DNA from: Diogma glabrata
Lineage: Eukaryota; Arthropoda; Insecta; Diptera; Cylindrotomidae
Assembly: GCA_963693315.1 (NCBI GenBank)
Contig: OY856187.1
Coordinates: forward strand, 378,276,553-378,340,552
Direction: 5' to 3'
DNA: 64,000 bases
Position 1 is the first letter of the stretch, and each line of letters opens with the position of its first letter. The position numbers and the translations under genes are program-made. The notes beneath the pieces were generated by a model. That model had not been told where the DNA came from. It did not search any database and saw only the letters and a list, made by a program, of their open reading frames with translations. This document shows, piece by piece, positions 11,561-23,501 of the stretch.

Positions 11561-11796
11561 CATTTTCAATTACATTTACGTCATAAAAACAGCTACATTT
11601 TTGTCCCAAAAAGTTGGCTAAAAAAATCAATGAAAACATTTTTTGACACACTTGACAACATTTTTTTGACAAACTTATGATGCCATAATTCTCAATAATA
11701 ATAATAAAATTTCATTTCAATCAAAATTTTATTTTATTTTTTTCTGAAAAATTGGGTAAAAAAATAAATAAAAATCTTTCTTTTCAGGTCAGAATT

Positions 11797-11943
11797 GGTA
11801 TGTGAGACCAAAATCTAGATTATTGCATTATAAGTTTGTCAAAAAAATGTTGTCAAGTGTATCAAAAGAATTTTTTGATACACTTGACAACATTTTTTTG
11901 ACAAACTTATAATGCAATAATCTAGATTTTGGTCTCACATACC
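11797..11943. repeat. Perfect palindrome with 71-bp arms and 5-nt loop
   Basis: Arms 11797-11867 and 11873-11943 are exact reverse complements over all 71 positions, separated by gaatt. The arm runs from GGTATGTGAGACC to AAGTGTATCAAAA. The left-adjacent and right-adjacent bases (CAGGTCAGAATT and TGACCATC) are only loosely related, so the symmetry stops abruptly. It lies within family X material. Confidence 0.9.
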
Positions 11944-11963
11944 TGACCATCAAGATTTCTCCA

Positions 11964-12556
11964 AATTTAATATTCCTACTCGTAATCACTTAAAATGAAA
12001 GTTTTTTAAGCAAAAAATATTCAAATTTCCTTGTTTTGAAACACTTGACGATTTTTTGGGCACACTTCTGCACTCAAAAAACTGCCTCATTGATACAATG
12101 AAAAACTACGTAAAAACTAAGAAAATATGCACACGATTTCGAGTCAATGTATGGTGATAATATAAATTAGTATATGATTTTCATTGATTTAATGATATAA
12201 ACGTCACATAAAAATAAGGAAAATTTCATAATATGTAGTACCGTATCTCATAAAATTAACGTAATGACTAAACACGTATCATAAAATAGGTGTAATAGAG
12301 ATATTTGTTTTGAAGTATGCGTTGTAATCATTACGTCCTCAATTGCCTAAAATTTAATATGACCCTATGAAATGGTTTATTGTAAAGGTTTTAAAATATA
12401 CGAATTTAACATAATATTAATGTTATTAAATTAATTTATTTATACGTTACTTTATTTTTATATTTATGAACCAAAACTTAACTTCATAATAAGTTTAACG
12501 TTAGAAATAAGAAATGTGTTATCAAATTCAGAAACAGTTTATCACAAATTTTAAAT
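11964..12556. other. AT-rich sequence without a recognised feature
   Basis: The first 150 bp resembles the ACTTAAAATGAAAGTTTTTTAAGC part of the family X tail. The remainder shows nothing I can name. Confidence 0.4.
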
Positions 12557-12703
12557 GGGGCCCTATTTAGTAAAATCTTCTATTGAAAATTTCTGCTGTT
12601 CTTCTATTTTTTATATGAAATTTTATTTTCTAGTTATAAAATTTTACACAAAGAAAGAAGAATAGCAGAAACTTCCAATAGAAGATTTTATTGAATAGAC
12701 TCC
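12557..12703. mobile_element. Small foldback MITE-like element
   Basis: Inverted arms near 12563-12602 and 12655-12697 share TAAAATCTTCTATTG and TTTCTGCTATTCTTCT-type words, with a loop of about 50 bp. The ends are approximate, and no target duplication is evident. Confidence 0.6.
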
Positions 12704-13932
12704 AATATCTATGATATACTTTTCTTGGGTTGCATGATAGATGTAGGATGTACATTTTCAGGATTTCGTATAAGTTTTAAGGAAAACATCACAATTCAAA
12801 TTTAAACAGTTTATTCTATTTTTTCATATACATAAATAAATATATAGATAAACCTAACATAGTAACACTAATACATAGTCTATATTTGTAGTTTTATTCT
12901 TTATTATACATATAATTCATAAATACAAATAATATACATTTTTATTATAATTTAATTCAATATTATAAAAAAGGTTAATAAAATACAACTTATATTGAAA
13001 ATTACTTCTAAAAACATTAGACTAGGACCAGTCGGTTTTGAAACAAAAATAAATCTTTGCAGCATTTGGATGGTCGGAAAATTTAGGAAACTATTTACTT
13101 ATAAAATTAAGGAGAACCAACTAAACTCGGCAAAAGTTTCAGAAAGGGGGTGGGGGTAACTAAATATACGTTTTGAGGGTTTGAAGCTGGTTTCATACGA
13201 TTTGTGGCTGTAATATACATCCTTTTGTATCGATCATTTTTCAGCGTAACCTCAAATTATGGAGACGCTAAAATCCTGTAGTTTTCGTTTTTATTTTTAT
13301 CTACCGCAAAAATAATTTTTTTTCATAAAACTTGGTGGAAACGTACGTGCTGTGCTTGTGTGTTAAATAAGCTGTAATTTTTTTAAAGCAAAATATTTAT
13401 TTGTCGATTTTATACGAATTTAAATTTAAAAAAAAAGCCTAATTTTCAATCGAAAAAGTTGGCTTTTCAATATTTTAATTTTTTCAATGCTCATTTTCTT
13501 CGTGGAAACCTTAAATTTAAGATGGAGTTAGAAAAATTTATTGTTTACATGGACAAATATTGTTAAAAATGCAACAAACCAAAAGATTACTTTTTCATTG
13601 TTTGAAAGTCGAATTGTTTAAATAATCGAATACAAAAAACATCAAAAACTTATTCAGAAATTTTTTTAATTTTTTATGCATAGTGTATCTGTGTACGTCA
13701 GTTTTTAAAAATTGAAATATATGATTTATTTCATTCTATTAGGAGCGAACTGATACTTTTTGTGTTGTGTTTGGATCTACGTCGGTCGATCGTTAGTTGT
13801 CGGACAGTTATAGACGAAACACAAATTATCACTTTGGTTCTGAATAAAATAAACCATTTTTTTCAGAAAAACTGTTTCGAAATTTATTTAGCATATTCTG
13901 CAATATCTATTGGTGTATGTGAAAGACTATTT

Positions 13933-14649
13933 CGTCGCTTTAATAATGAAACAACGTATTCGCAAAAGTGTAGTTTCGAGATAATTGGGTTTAAAGATTT
14001 TTCGATTTTCTGATTTTCGTTTTCTCGGCAGCACTATTGAATGAATAAAGATATTGGAAAAAAAATTTCTACCAATTAATCTTGACTAATTTCCCCACAG
14101 CATATTAAAATTTCACATTGGTACCTGCTGGCTTTTCTACCTAAAAAGAGGTGAAAAGTCAATCAGGTACCTTATACGTTATTTCATATTTTATATACGT
14201 TATTTCATTTTGCATGGAAGTAAGCCTAAAACTACGATTAAGCCTAAAACTAATTATTATTAAACTAACGCATAATATTCTTACAATTTTTTATTTATAT
14301 GAACCGGCATATCATGTAGAAATGAATGATGCTTATACAATATTTTAGATTTACCATTTGGTGTGGCAATCGTAATGTATGTAAAGTATACGACACTGAT
14401 TTTACCCATGTTATTATTCTGTAGGAATTGAAATATCGTACATGCATTTAAGCTGTTTCAATATTTAACCAAATTCAAATTTGCATGTACGTTAATTAAC
14501 AATATATTAATTTTCACCCCCAGTTATAAAAAAATTGGAAAATGTTAAAATGCCACTTTATAGACATCCTTATGGGGAATGCAGCGAGCGCACCCATTAT
14601 ATAATAACAACGTATATATGGCATACGTTATTTCATTATTAAAGCGACG
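13933..14649. mobile_element. CGTCGC-ended MITE, copy 2 (717 bp), nested
   Basis: The ends CGTCGCTTTAATAATGAAAC and TTTCATTATTAAAGCGACG are flanked by ATTT on both sides (13929-13932 and 14650-14653). The interior matches copy 3 (40972-41662) in opposite orientation, including AGTCAATCAGGTACCTTATA and GAACCGGCATATCATGTAG. Sub-terminal ACGTTATTTCAT words recur. Coding potential is absent. Confidence 0.88.
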
Positions 14650-14871
14650 ATTTGAAAACAAATTCCCTTCCATTTTAAATATGAATATTTTTCCTATTGA
14701 AACACTTTGTTTGTAAAAGTTTATATTCACTCCATTTCAGGTTAAACAAATTTTTTTTTAATTAATACTAATTATAATCTTACTCATATTAAAACTATAA
14801 AGTATAAATATACAAAATATACACAATTATATACGCAAAAACTTAATTTTTCACAAAACAGCAATGCTGAG

Positions 14872-15376
14872 GCCCTATTCCCGAACACATAAATGTCATC
14901 ACAATATTGTAATTTCACACAATATTGTGAATTTCGTATTATGTAACACCAATTTGGTGAAAATTCAACTCATTATTGTGAATCTGACAAGAACAATATT
15001 GTTACTGTCAAAATCACAATTTTGCTTTTTGTTTTGTGTGTTGACTTTTTTATTCAAATTTCATCGATTGACGTAAAAATTAATTAATAACGCAAAATTA
15101 AGTCTTAAATAATATTAAATAATCATATTTTTATATAAATATCATTAAAACATATTTATTTATTAGATATATTTTTTGCATCTTTTAAGATTAAAAAAGT
15201 TAGTTGTCAAAAGTACGAATCTAGTACCAAAAACCTGTTTTAATTTTGTAAAAATTTGTTATAATTTGTTTGACACAAATATGAGTTACAGAATACCATT
15301 TTTAAACAAAGTTGTTAAGTATTTTAGTGAAATTGACAATAATGTCGATTGACAAATATGTGTCCCTGGTTTGTTG
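14872..15376. mobile_element. Nested MITE-like inverted-repeat element
   Basis: The left end (CCCGAACACATAAATGTCA) is related to the reverse complement of the right end (TGACAAATATGTGTCCCTGG). Internal ACAATATTGT palindromes follow the left end. The arms are diverged, so the boundaries are approximate. Confidence 0.5.
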
Positions 15377-16418
15377 GGGATAAAATTTTTAAAATTTAAA
15401 TATAAAGATGTATAACATTAATTTCACTTTTACCTGTACAAATTTATCGATAGATGGATTTTAGATATTGAGTTTTATACATAAAAATCAACGCAGTTGT
15501 TATGCTGTTTTGAAGAAATTCATCATCTCCATTCAAAATGTAATATCATGTTACAGCCACCATGAGAAAATGGAAAAACGGCATCACTTTACTCCCGCTG
15601 TTAAATAATGTATAAAATTTTACAGCTGTTTTTATTATACGTAAAAAAAGTAAGACTTAAACACTATTTCATTTTTGTTTTGTTTGTGGTGTTATCCTTT
15701 GGTTTCAACGAAGGAAATGAGCATTGAAAAAATTAAAATATTGAAAATATCCTATAGCCAACTTTTTCGATTGAAAATTAGGCTATTTTTCAATTTAAAT
15801 TCGTATAAAATCGGAAAATAAATATTTTGATTTAAGAAAATTACAGCTTATTTCACACACAAGCACGTACGTTTTTACCAAGTTTCATAAAAAAAATAAT
15901 TTTTGCGGTAGATAAAAAAAAAACGAAAAAAACAGGTTTTCAGCGTTTTTCTCCATAATTTGAGGTTATGCAGAAAAATGATCGATACAAAAGTTTTAGA
16001 TTTGAATTATCTACTACTTCTTTCAGATTAGTTTTTTTGATAGGATACATATTACAGCCACAAATCGTATAACACCAGCCTCAAACACTCAAAACGTATA
16101 TTTAGCTACCCCCACGCCCTTGAGTTGAGTTGATTTTCTTTATAATTTACTTATAATTTATCCTAATTTTTCCAACCATCCAAATTCTGCAAAGAATTTT
16201 TTATGAATTCGGGTATTTAATTTCAGTTTGGTCCTGGTCTACATCCCTTTATTCATGTCATACCATAATACCATTTGGTAATTTATAAACACTAATTGGC
16301 GACTGTTTACTTTCGTTAATATGTAAACAGAGTATATACTTAGTTCACTTAAAAAATTAAAAACCATTTCTCAATTTCATAATAAAAAGTGTTCATTGGC
16401 TGACAAATTGTAGTGTAC

Positions 16419-16619
16419 TCACTCATCAGCAAAAGTGTCACTTTCAGAACAATTGCTCTCACTTATCCAATTATTTAGATCACACAATTTATACACTGTA
16501 CTTGTTGTTGATGTTTCCGACTCCACGTCATTATTTTTTTGTATTTTCAGTTGGAATTCAAACTTCACTTCTGCTACAAAGTCTTTAGGGTTATAAAAAA
16601 TATAATTGATGTGATGAGG
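16419..16619 (-). CDS. Unidentified 66-codon reading frame, possible terminal exon
   Basis: Minus-strand frame open from a TAG at 16620-16622 to a TGA at 16421-16419, with no Met at the start. It begins PHHINYIFYNPKDFVAEVKF. The middle includes NNDVESETSTTS, and it ends acidic and serine-rich, SESNCSESDTFADE. The upstream border TTTTTGATGCTGTAG looks like a splice acceptor, which would make this a last exon. Composition looks coding rather than random AT-rich. It sits just outside the 13018-16241 element and has no recognised homologue. It could equally be a decayed transposon gene. Confidence 0.35.
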   Translation of the reverse strand, partial: PHHINYIFYNPKDFVAEVKFEFQLKIQKNNDVESETSTTSTVYKLCDLNNWISESNCSESDTFADE

Positions 16620-17494
16620 CTACAGCATCAAAAACGTGTTGTGATAGATTTCTACAATACGTTTTAAAATTGAATAATGTATTAAACATAAATGGTCAAA
16701 TGTTTATTAAATAGCGTGTGGAGATTATGTGACAAAAGTAAGTCTTCTAATAGTGACGTCGCGAATTCTGATAAAATGATCGATTTCAGAAGTCAACCCA
16801 TGTCACATAACATTTTCTAAACACCGCAAATACTTAACTAGAAATCACATAAAGTAGAGCTTTAAATTCCATCGCTTTAATAAATTATATTTTGTTCTGC
16901 ACTTAAAACTATTAGTTCAGCTCATCATGACATTATTCAATATTTTTAGTAATATTGCAATCGTCAATATTTCATATTTGCACTAGTTTTAATCAATCAC
17001 AATTTATGTTTTGTGATATACTACAATTAATTGGAAATAATGTTAAGCTTACGCTATATTTCTTGTATTTACGATACATTACGCTAATTTGTAGGTTTCT
17101 ATTTCATAAATTTAATGCATTATTTTAATCCTAAAATTTATAAAATTTTGTCGTAGATTTTGTTATTTATTAAGTTTACTAATACAGTTTATGAAAATGT
17201 GCTTTAAATTTAGTAAAAAATTATTTTCAAAATATATTTATGTCTAATGATATTTATTTCGTAAATATTACGACAGGTAATGACAAATTTAATAAAAAAA
17301 TGTAGCATTCTTTTTAAGAATTTCATTATTTAAAATATATGTTAGCTATAATATATATGAGTTTAAAAATTTCACTAAAATAATAAAAAATCATAAGAGC
17401 CAAGAAACTTTATTTACAATCAATGTAATCTCTGTAACATAATTCTGATGTTATATTTTCCTTATAACTTTATTAATTATTTTTCTGAGTGTGG
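16620..17494. other. AT-rich sequence without a recognised feature
   Basis: No repeat, motif or convincing ORF found. Confidence 0.45.
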
Positions 17495-17730
17495 TACAGT
17501 TATCGAACACATCGTCGTTTCGGCTCTTCCTATTGAGCAGACCTAAAAAATTCAAATCCGTCTTGCGGTTTTCTAGATCTCGTCGGTTGTGACGTCAGAC
17601 AGACATACATTTTTTTTTGCTTTTTTAGAATCAGTAGGTCCTAAAACGTCGATAAATGCCAAAAAAGTGGGGGTGTGAATTTCACTTTGAGCTCATGAAT
17701 GTAATACTTAGGTCTTTCAGACCGAAGTAA
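17495..17730 (+). mobile_element. Family X tail, isolated copy
   Basis: It matches 57214-57473 from ACAGTTATCGAACACATCGTC to CAGACCGAAGTAA. Both stop matching right after GAAGTAA. Just before that end both carry the hairpin GGTCT-TTC-AGACC (17711-17723). A hairpin close to a fixed 3' end is reminiscent of Helitrons, but the CTRR terminus is absent. Confidence 0.65.
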
Positions 17731-18084
17731 ATAACCAAAAAAAAAATATGAAGAGCGTAATCTTTACACGCCGCGCCGTTGAAGTAAAACTTCTTTTTCT
17801 ATTGTGGCAGGTATTACTAAAAAGATTAAATCTGTGTATAAATACGTAAGCACTATTTTCGTGGTACCATTTAAAATTATTTGCTCCAACCAAAGTGGGG
17901 TAATCGGCAATATCGTAGAAAAGGTTTTGAGCAGTAGATGTGCCGAAAAATATTTTTTTTTGGAATTCGGACGATTTTTTTGAGAAAAAAGGGGAATAAT
18001 ATGAAGGTGTGTTTTTTTGAGTTTTTTGTTCGATAATTTTTTTTTCGTAGTGTTTATGCTCCATGTTGGAGCACAGCCAGGCTA

Positions 18085-20870
18085 ACAAAGTAGGGGACAG
18101 GGGGGCCCCGATCACCTGTTTTTTAAAAACTCAATAACATCTATACCTGATAATCGAATTGGTTGAACTTTGGTTTTTAAACGTTTTGAACGGTTCACAA
18201 AAGCTCTGTATCCCAACTTCCGGTAAAAATTTTGTTTGCATACAATTGTACTTTGTGAGTGTCTTTATTTACACTATAGCCAACAATAATGAAGTCACAC
18301 ATTGATCAAAATAGCGACGAGTTCACCATACAACTGCTAACTGTTCACACTTTGTTTTTAAAGTTGGTTAGGAGCATACATACTTCGTTCATTAACCAAT
18401 TTTGATGATACTTTGACAAAAGATGCAGGTTTAAATGACAAATAACTGGTTAGTGGACGATATTGGAAGATAAATGGTGAGGGCCTCCCGAGCATCTGTT
18501 TATTTGTTTAAATTTTAATATCAACAGTTCGTGATAATCGATTTTGATTAAACTTGGTATATATGCTTGGAGTATGATTTGTTTTGCATTTCAAATTCCA
18601 GTTTGTTACTTCCGGTAAAAAATTTTTTGTACCGATGATGAATATTGAATATTCGAAACACGTCAAATAAATAAATATACTTAAGCCGCAATTAGACTAT
18701 TGCAGAACTCTGCAATATTTCTGCAATAGTCGTGCAATCAGTCATTGCAATTTTTTGCACTGAGTTCATTTCCAAACTTTTCTGCAATAAATATTTTACA
18801 CACTACCATTACAGAAATATTGTAGAGTTCTGCAATAGTCTAATTGCGGCTTTACTAAAAAGCTTGTTTTGTGGATTCAATTTAACAATAATTTATTAAT
18901 TTAAATTAATGATTTAAATTAATAAATTATTATTAAATAATTGGGTGGGTGGGTGGTTGAGTTTTCTGCATAGGATCTTGATGAAACTTTGGCAAATGAT
19001 ACAGCTTCGTTTGAAAATGGAAGATCTGGATTCATTTCAAATTTGGACAAAATGGCAGGGGGTTTCCCGAACACCTCTAAGTTGAAATCTTGAATAACTT
19101 CTGATCCCAGACTATGATCTTATTGAAACTTAGTATATAAGGTTTTAATATTGTTTCCAATATTTCTGCATACCAACTTCCGGTTTGTCACTTCCTGTTA
19201 AAAAGTTTTTTTTCCAGGGGTTTATCCCTACTGTAGCCTACAATTACCGATCGATTTTCATGAAATATTGGTCAAAGCTTTCAAATAACATGAGAAAAAT
19301 TTAATCAGCTTTTGGAGTACATTGGATAAAGAGTTTGGGGGTCCACCATACAACAGGTGGTTTTTTCCACAATGTTTTTATGTTTGTTGGGAGCATAAAA
19401 CATTCATTCATGAATGAATTTTGATGACACTTTGGAATAAAATGCAAACATGTATGACTAAGGAGCTGATTAGTTTTTGAGCGATAGTGAACAAAATGGT
19501 GTGTGGTCCCTGGAGCACCTGTTTTATTGAAAGCTCTATAACATCTGTACCTGATGATCGAATTGAATGAAACTTGGTACATGAGTGTTTAGTGCGGTTC
19601 ACAATAGTTCTGCATCCCAACTTCCGGTTGTCCACTTCCGGTAAAAAAATTTTTTTGTACTTTTTTGAAGTTTTTTCAGTGTCTTTATGCACACTACAGC
19701 CTACAATAATGAAGTGATTATGATGAAACTTATGAAAAAGGTTTCGTAAGAATTTGTGTGAGAAGATAGTTATCATCTTTTGGGACACATTGATCAAAGT
19801 GGCGGGGGTCTACCATAAAAATTTTGACTTTTTACACTTTGTTTTAAAGTTTGTTGGGAGCATACATACTTCATTCATTAATTTATTTTAATGACACTTT
19901 GAAAACAGATGCAAACTTAAATAATAAAGAACTGATTAGATTTTGGACAATATTGGAATAAGTGGTGGGGGTCCTCCCGAACACCTGTTTACTGTGTCAC
20001 CATTTTTTCAATGTTTGTTGGGAGCACACAGCATTCGTTCGTGAACGAATTTTGATGACACTTTGAAAAAAGATGCAAACATTTATGGCAAGGAGCTGAT
20101 TAGTTTTTGAGCGATAGTGAACAAAGATGTGGGGTTGTCCCATACACCTGTTTTTTTGAAAGCTCAATAACATCTGTACCTGATAATCGAATTGGATGAA
20201 ACTTGGTACATGAGCATTTAGTATGGTTCACAACAGTTCTGCATCCCAACTTCCAGTTTTTCACTTCCGGTAAAAAATTTTTTTTTGTAAATTTTCAATT
20301 TTTTTCAGTGTGTTTATACACACTACAGCCTACAATAATGAAGTGATTATGATGAAACATATGGAAAAGATTCCAATTAGTGTGAGAAGGTAATTACCAT
20401 ATTTCGGGACACATTGATCAAAGTGGCGGGTGGGTCTACCATACAACTGCGGACTTTTCACACTTTGTTTTTAAAGTTTGTTGGGAGCATACAGACTTCA
20501 TTTATTAATCAGTTTGAATGACACTTTGGAAAAGGATGAAGACTTAAATGACAAAGAACTGATTAGTTTTTGGACAATATTGGGATAAGTGGCGTGGGGC
20601 CTCCCAAGCACCTGTTTACTGAGTCACCATTTTTCAATGTTTTTTGAGAGCACAAGGCATTCGTTCGTGAACGAATTTTAATGACACTTTGGAACAAAGT
20701 GGTAGGGGGTCCTCCGAGCACCTGTTATTTTGGAAGCTCAATAACATCTGTACCTGATAATCGAATTGGATGAAACTTGGTACATACAAATTTAGTACGG
20801 TTTACAACAGTTCTGCATCCTAGCTTCCGGTTTGTCACTTCTGGTTAATTTTTTTTTACTTTTTCTCGTA
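18085..20870. repeat. Complex tandem repeat array, units of about 400-640 bp
   Basis: Blocks recur in order: ACATCTGTACCTGATAATCG with GAAACTTGGTACATGAG (near 18130, 19531, 20164, 20735), CAACTTCCGGTTTGTCACTT, TACAGCCTACAATAATGAAG, and TTGTTGGGAGCATACA followed by ATTTTGATGACACTTTGG (near 18367, 19385, 19852, 20012, 20475, 20640). Spacing between equivalent points is about 570-640 bp in the right half, with more diverged copies to the left. A TTA-flanked MITE (18684-18851) is inserted in the array. No coding content is evident; short minus-strand ORFs here look incidental. Confidence 0.75.
18684..18851. mobile_element. Foldback MITE with TTA target duplication, copy 2
   Basis: It begins AGCCGCAATTAG and ends CTAATTGCGGCT, with TTA at 18681-18683 and 18852-18854. 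It is 168 bp and shorter than copy 1 (1337-1573) through loss of the central arms. Confidence 0.85.
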
Positions 20871-21159
20871 CAACAGTATTTATGTTTGTTGGGATACTAC
20901 TGGCTTGCTTAAATATTTTTATTATTAGAACTACGAAGTCTATAACATTGGTTAGCTTTTAATTAAAGTTTTTGATGGATATTAGCTCATTATATATCCA
21001 GAACACTATGTTTCCAGAGCTGTGGTGATTGGTGAAGTCAGCCTATGCATCAGCGTCGCAATATTTTTTTTATTGTTTGAATGAAAATGACGAATCTCAA
21101 CAATTAAGTAAATAAAATCGACACATTTATCTCATATAATATTTAACACGAGACTGAAT

Positions 21160-21386
21160 CAGTGTTGCCGTTTGGAAATTTGGAAAAGTATTTTTATTTC
21201 CAATAAAAATGTACTTTTTAAAAAAAAAAGTACTAGATAAAGTGAAAAACGTTATTTTAAATCCCAATGATATATCTTCTCTTAAAATTCAAAAACTTAA
21301 TATCAAAACAATAATAAACAGTGAATCCATAAAAAAGACACAAAAATAACAATGTTCTGAATAAATTCAAACCATCTATATAGCTT
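21160..21386. other. Candidate terminal region of the hAT element
   Basis: CAGTGTTGCCG at 21160-21170 has the form of many hAT terminal inverted repeats, preceded by GACTGAAT as a possible 8-bp target duplication. No matching GGCAACACTG end is visible beyond the gene's other side (23500-24050), so the right end is lost or diverged. Confidence 0.4.
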
Positions 21387-23501
21387 TCACAAAAAATCCC
21401 CAAATTCAAACTCATAGTCCACATCTTCATTGGTAATATTGCTTTCAGAATTTGTTGTATTTTCAACATCTGCTCCATTATTAAATTTATAACAACAACC
21501 TCCATGTTCTTTTAGGAACTGTCTACTGAGTAGTAGCGCTTCTACTGTTGTTGTTACAAGTCGGTTTCGTGTTTTTGTTTTAATTAGAGCTAAGACCGAA
21601 GAAATTCGTTCAACATCAGCTGAAGAATGTAGTAAACACAAAATATTTTTTGCAAAGTTCGCTATATCTTTATATACATAATTTTGTTGACCATCTTGAA
21701 TACCACTGACTTTTTCCCAAAATTCATTGATATCTAAATCAACGTATCGCGATAAATTGTCATCCTGCAATAAGCGAAACTGAGATTCAATTCCAGAGTA
21801 ATTTTCGCTTAAATTTGGAAATTTGGCATTAGTTCACAAACAGATAAATAGTTACTCTTGTTAAAGTTTTTTGGATCCAGGTTTCGACAATCTTTTAAAA
21901 CAATATTACAAAAGTTGAATCTTTTTCGTATTTATTTGCATAGCTCAATAAAATAGTCAAGAGCTCTTAGCCTAAATGTTTTTAGATCAACCGATGAAAC
22001 TTCTTCAGTTTGGAGAATTAGTTGCACTCCATTCCCAAAAAACATGTCATCAAGTTTTAGGAATTGGTCTGTGTTTGCTGGATTTATTAAACTAATATTA
22101 GTGCTTTCGACATAACTCCGATTCATGTAGTTTTTTAATAGCGATGAATAAAAAGTAGCTAACTGAGAATGCAATAAATGTATTCTTACTTTTTCCCTCT
22201 GAAACTCTCTGTTAATTTTACAGACTATGTTTAGCGCATATGACAAAAAGTTAATATAAATTTTAAAAATATTATTTTTTAATCCACCAAGTATTTTCCG
22301 CACATTTATAATGTCCTCGTTTTGAATTTCATTAAAATATTGAACTAGCATGGTCCACTGTTCCAATAATCTATCATTCACACACTAAAATACAAAATTT
22401 ATTTTTATTTTGAAAATAGCTAATTAATTGTATTTTATTTATTATTATTTTTACCTGTAATGAAAGCCATCTTGTTTGACAGGGTCTTAGCAATTCATGA
22501 ATTTTCATATCAGCTAATTGCTGTAAGGCTTTATATTTATATAATCTTTTTGCACTATGTGCGAAATGATTATATACGTCATGAGCAAATTCTTCAATAG
22601 TATGTGGTAGTTTTTTAGCTGCCATCGATGCACCAAGAGCAAGACTATGTGGAATACATCCCATTGTAAATAAATGTGGATTAATTGACTGGAGTTTCGG
22701 TTTGAGTCCACCTAGATCGCCCATCATAACAGCAGCATTATCCGCTCCAAAACCAATTATGTTTTGCAATGGGATATCGTATTTCCTAAATTTGGATGTA
22801 ATTTGATTAAACATATTATCCGCAGTGGCTTCTGGAATCAGTCTTTACTTTGTGTTCAAAATAACGAACACAAACTGCTAAACATTTGGTTGCAGATATG
22901 CCTGTCATTTCATCTACTATTATTGAAAATTTGCTTGTGCTTTCCAAGAAGTAATTGCTGCTTTGGACCGAAACTTTCCACAACCATTTGGGTTGCCTTC
23001 GTTCTTCCGCATTTAAAGTTTTGATTTAATTTTGATCCAGCAGCTTTTATTAAATTGCTCATATGATCATCACAGTTGAAACTTATATTATCTTCTACTA
23101 AGAACATTGCTTTCTTTGCTGGTATATCATTTGAACCACAGTTGATCTTTGTCATTGCTGCACTGATTTTTAGATGACTTTTTAGTGCTTTCTTATCAAA
23201 CGAATATGTTTTGGTGTTAGCTCAAGTCGTTGGAAGTGACTTAAATCACCTTTTATATGTTGATCGCAAGCATAGCAGAAACTTTTGCAATCCTTTTCAA
23301 CTTGCCATTTAAATGTGTTGGTCCATTCGGCTCGAAATTTTTGGTAAAATTTCTTTTTGTTTGGATGTTCTTCCAAAATGTCCAATCTAAAAGTCCAAAA
23401 TTTCTTAATTTTTGATTTAATTATTAAATTAACAAACCAAACTCTGTATCTGATGAGTTTAATGCCTCCTCGTTTATTGTAACAGTTTCATCTTCATTCA
23501 T
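21387..23501 (-). pseudogene. hAT-family transposase, with introns, frameshifted
   Basis: The minus strand reads a hAT transposase from N to C terminus. A BED-like zinc finger region (FRAEWTNTFKW, SFCYACDQHI) lies at 23385-23182. An RNase-H-fold part lies at 23155-22814 (KFSIIVDEMTG, then GFGADNAAVMMGDLGGLKP). Next is IPHSLALGASMAAKKLP and CQTRWLSLQ. The central helical part is at 22384-21932, and the C-terminal hATC dimerisation region at 21770-21387 contains LHSSADVERISS and KTKTRNRL. A short ATG-starting exon MNEDETVTINEEALNSSDTE lies upstream at 23501-23438. Damage: frameshifts near 23180, 22930, 22830 and 21820, and a TAA after IELCK at about 21932. It is not functional as it stands. Confidence 0.9.
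22385..22454 (-). other. 70-nt GT-AG intron in the hAT gene
   Basis: Between TTACAG and TGTGTGAATGAT the minus strand has GTAAAAAT...TTTTAG. Removing 70 nt joins CQTRWLSLQ to CVNDRLLEQW in frame (phase 0), which restores the usual hAT reading across this point. A second short intron (about 23387-23437) is possible near the 5' end, but its phase does not work without a frameshift. Confidence 0.85.

Larger units (their letters stand above)
10541..11963 (+). mobile_element. Dispersed repeat 'family X', copy 1
   Basis: The head (10541 on: TATGGAGGGGCTGAAAT, later GAGGACATGGTTTTTAGTTT) matches 55911 on, and matches the minus strand at about 52380 to 52125. After about 300 bp both long copies pass into an array of degenerate A-rich units, and then into blocks containing TGACACACTTGACAACATTT and TTTTTTGACAAACTTATAATG. 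The 57060-57473 tail of the other long copy is not reached here. No coding region is seen. It is probably a non-autonomous transposon; class undetermined. Confidence 0.7.
13018..16241. mobile_element. 3.2-kb inverted-repeat element with about 500-bp arms
   Basis: It begins TAGACTAGGACCA and ends TGGTCCTGGTCTA. The reverse-complementary arms extend to about 13515 and 15710 (for example, the CACACAAGCACGTACGTTT region near 15860 matches 13340-13365). CAT flanks both ends (13015-13017 and 16242-16244). Two smaller inverted-repeat elements are nested inside (13933-14649 and 14872-15376). I recognise no coding sequence in the remaining interior, so this is a non-autonomous foldback element of unknown superfamily. 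Confidence 0.82.

Noticed and set aside
17495..17730. Helitron 3' terminus
   Set aside because: The hairpin is present but the CTRR end and A/T insertion context are not shown; left as an unknown family.
17717..18115. 132-codon minus ORF starting MIGAPLSP
   Set aside because: APLSP briefly resembles an RT motif, but the rest is the translation of the tandem repeat array and family X tail; no YxDD follows.
19301..19797. Two overlapping minus-strand ORFs of 93 and 129 codons
   Set aside because: They lie wholly in the tandem array and are not kept in the other repeat units.
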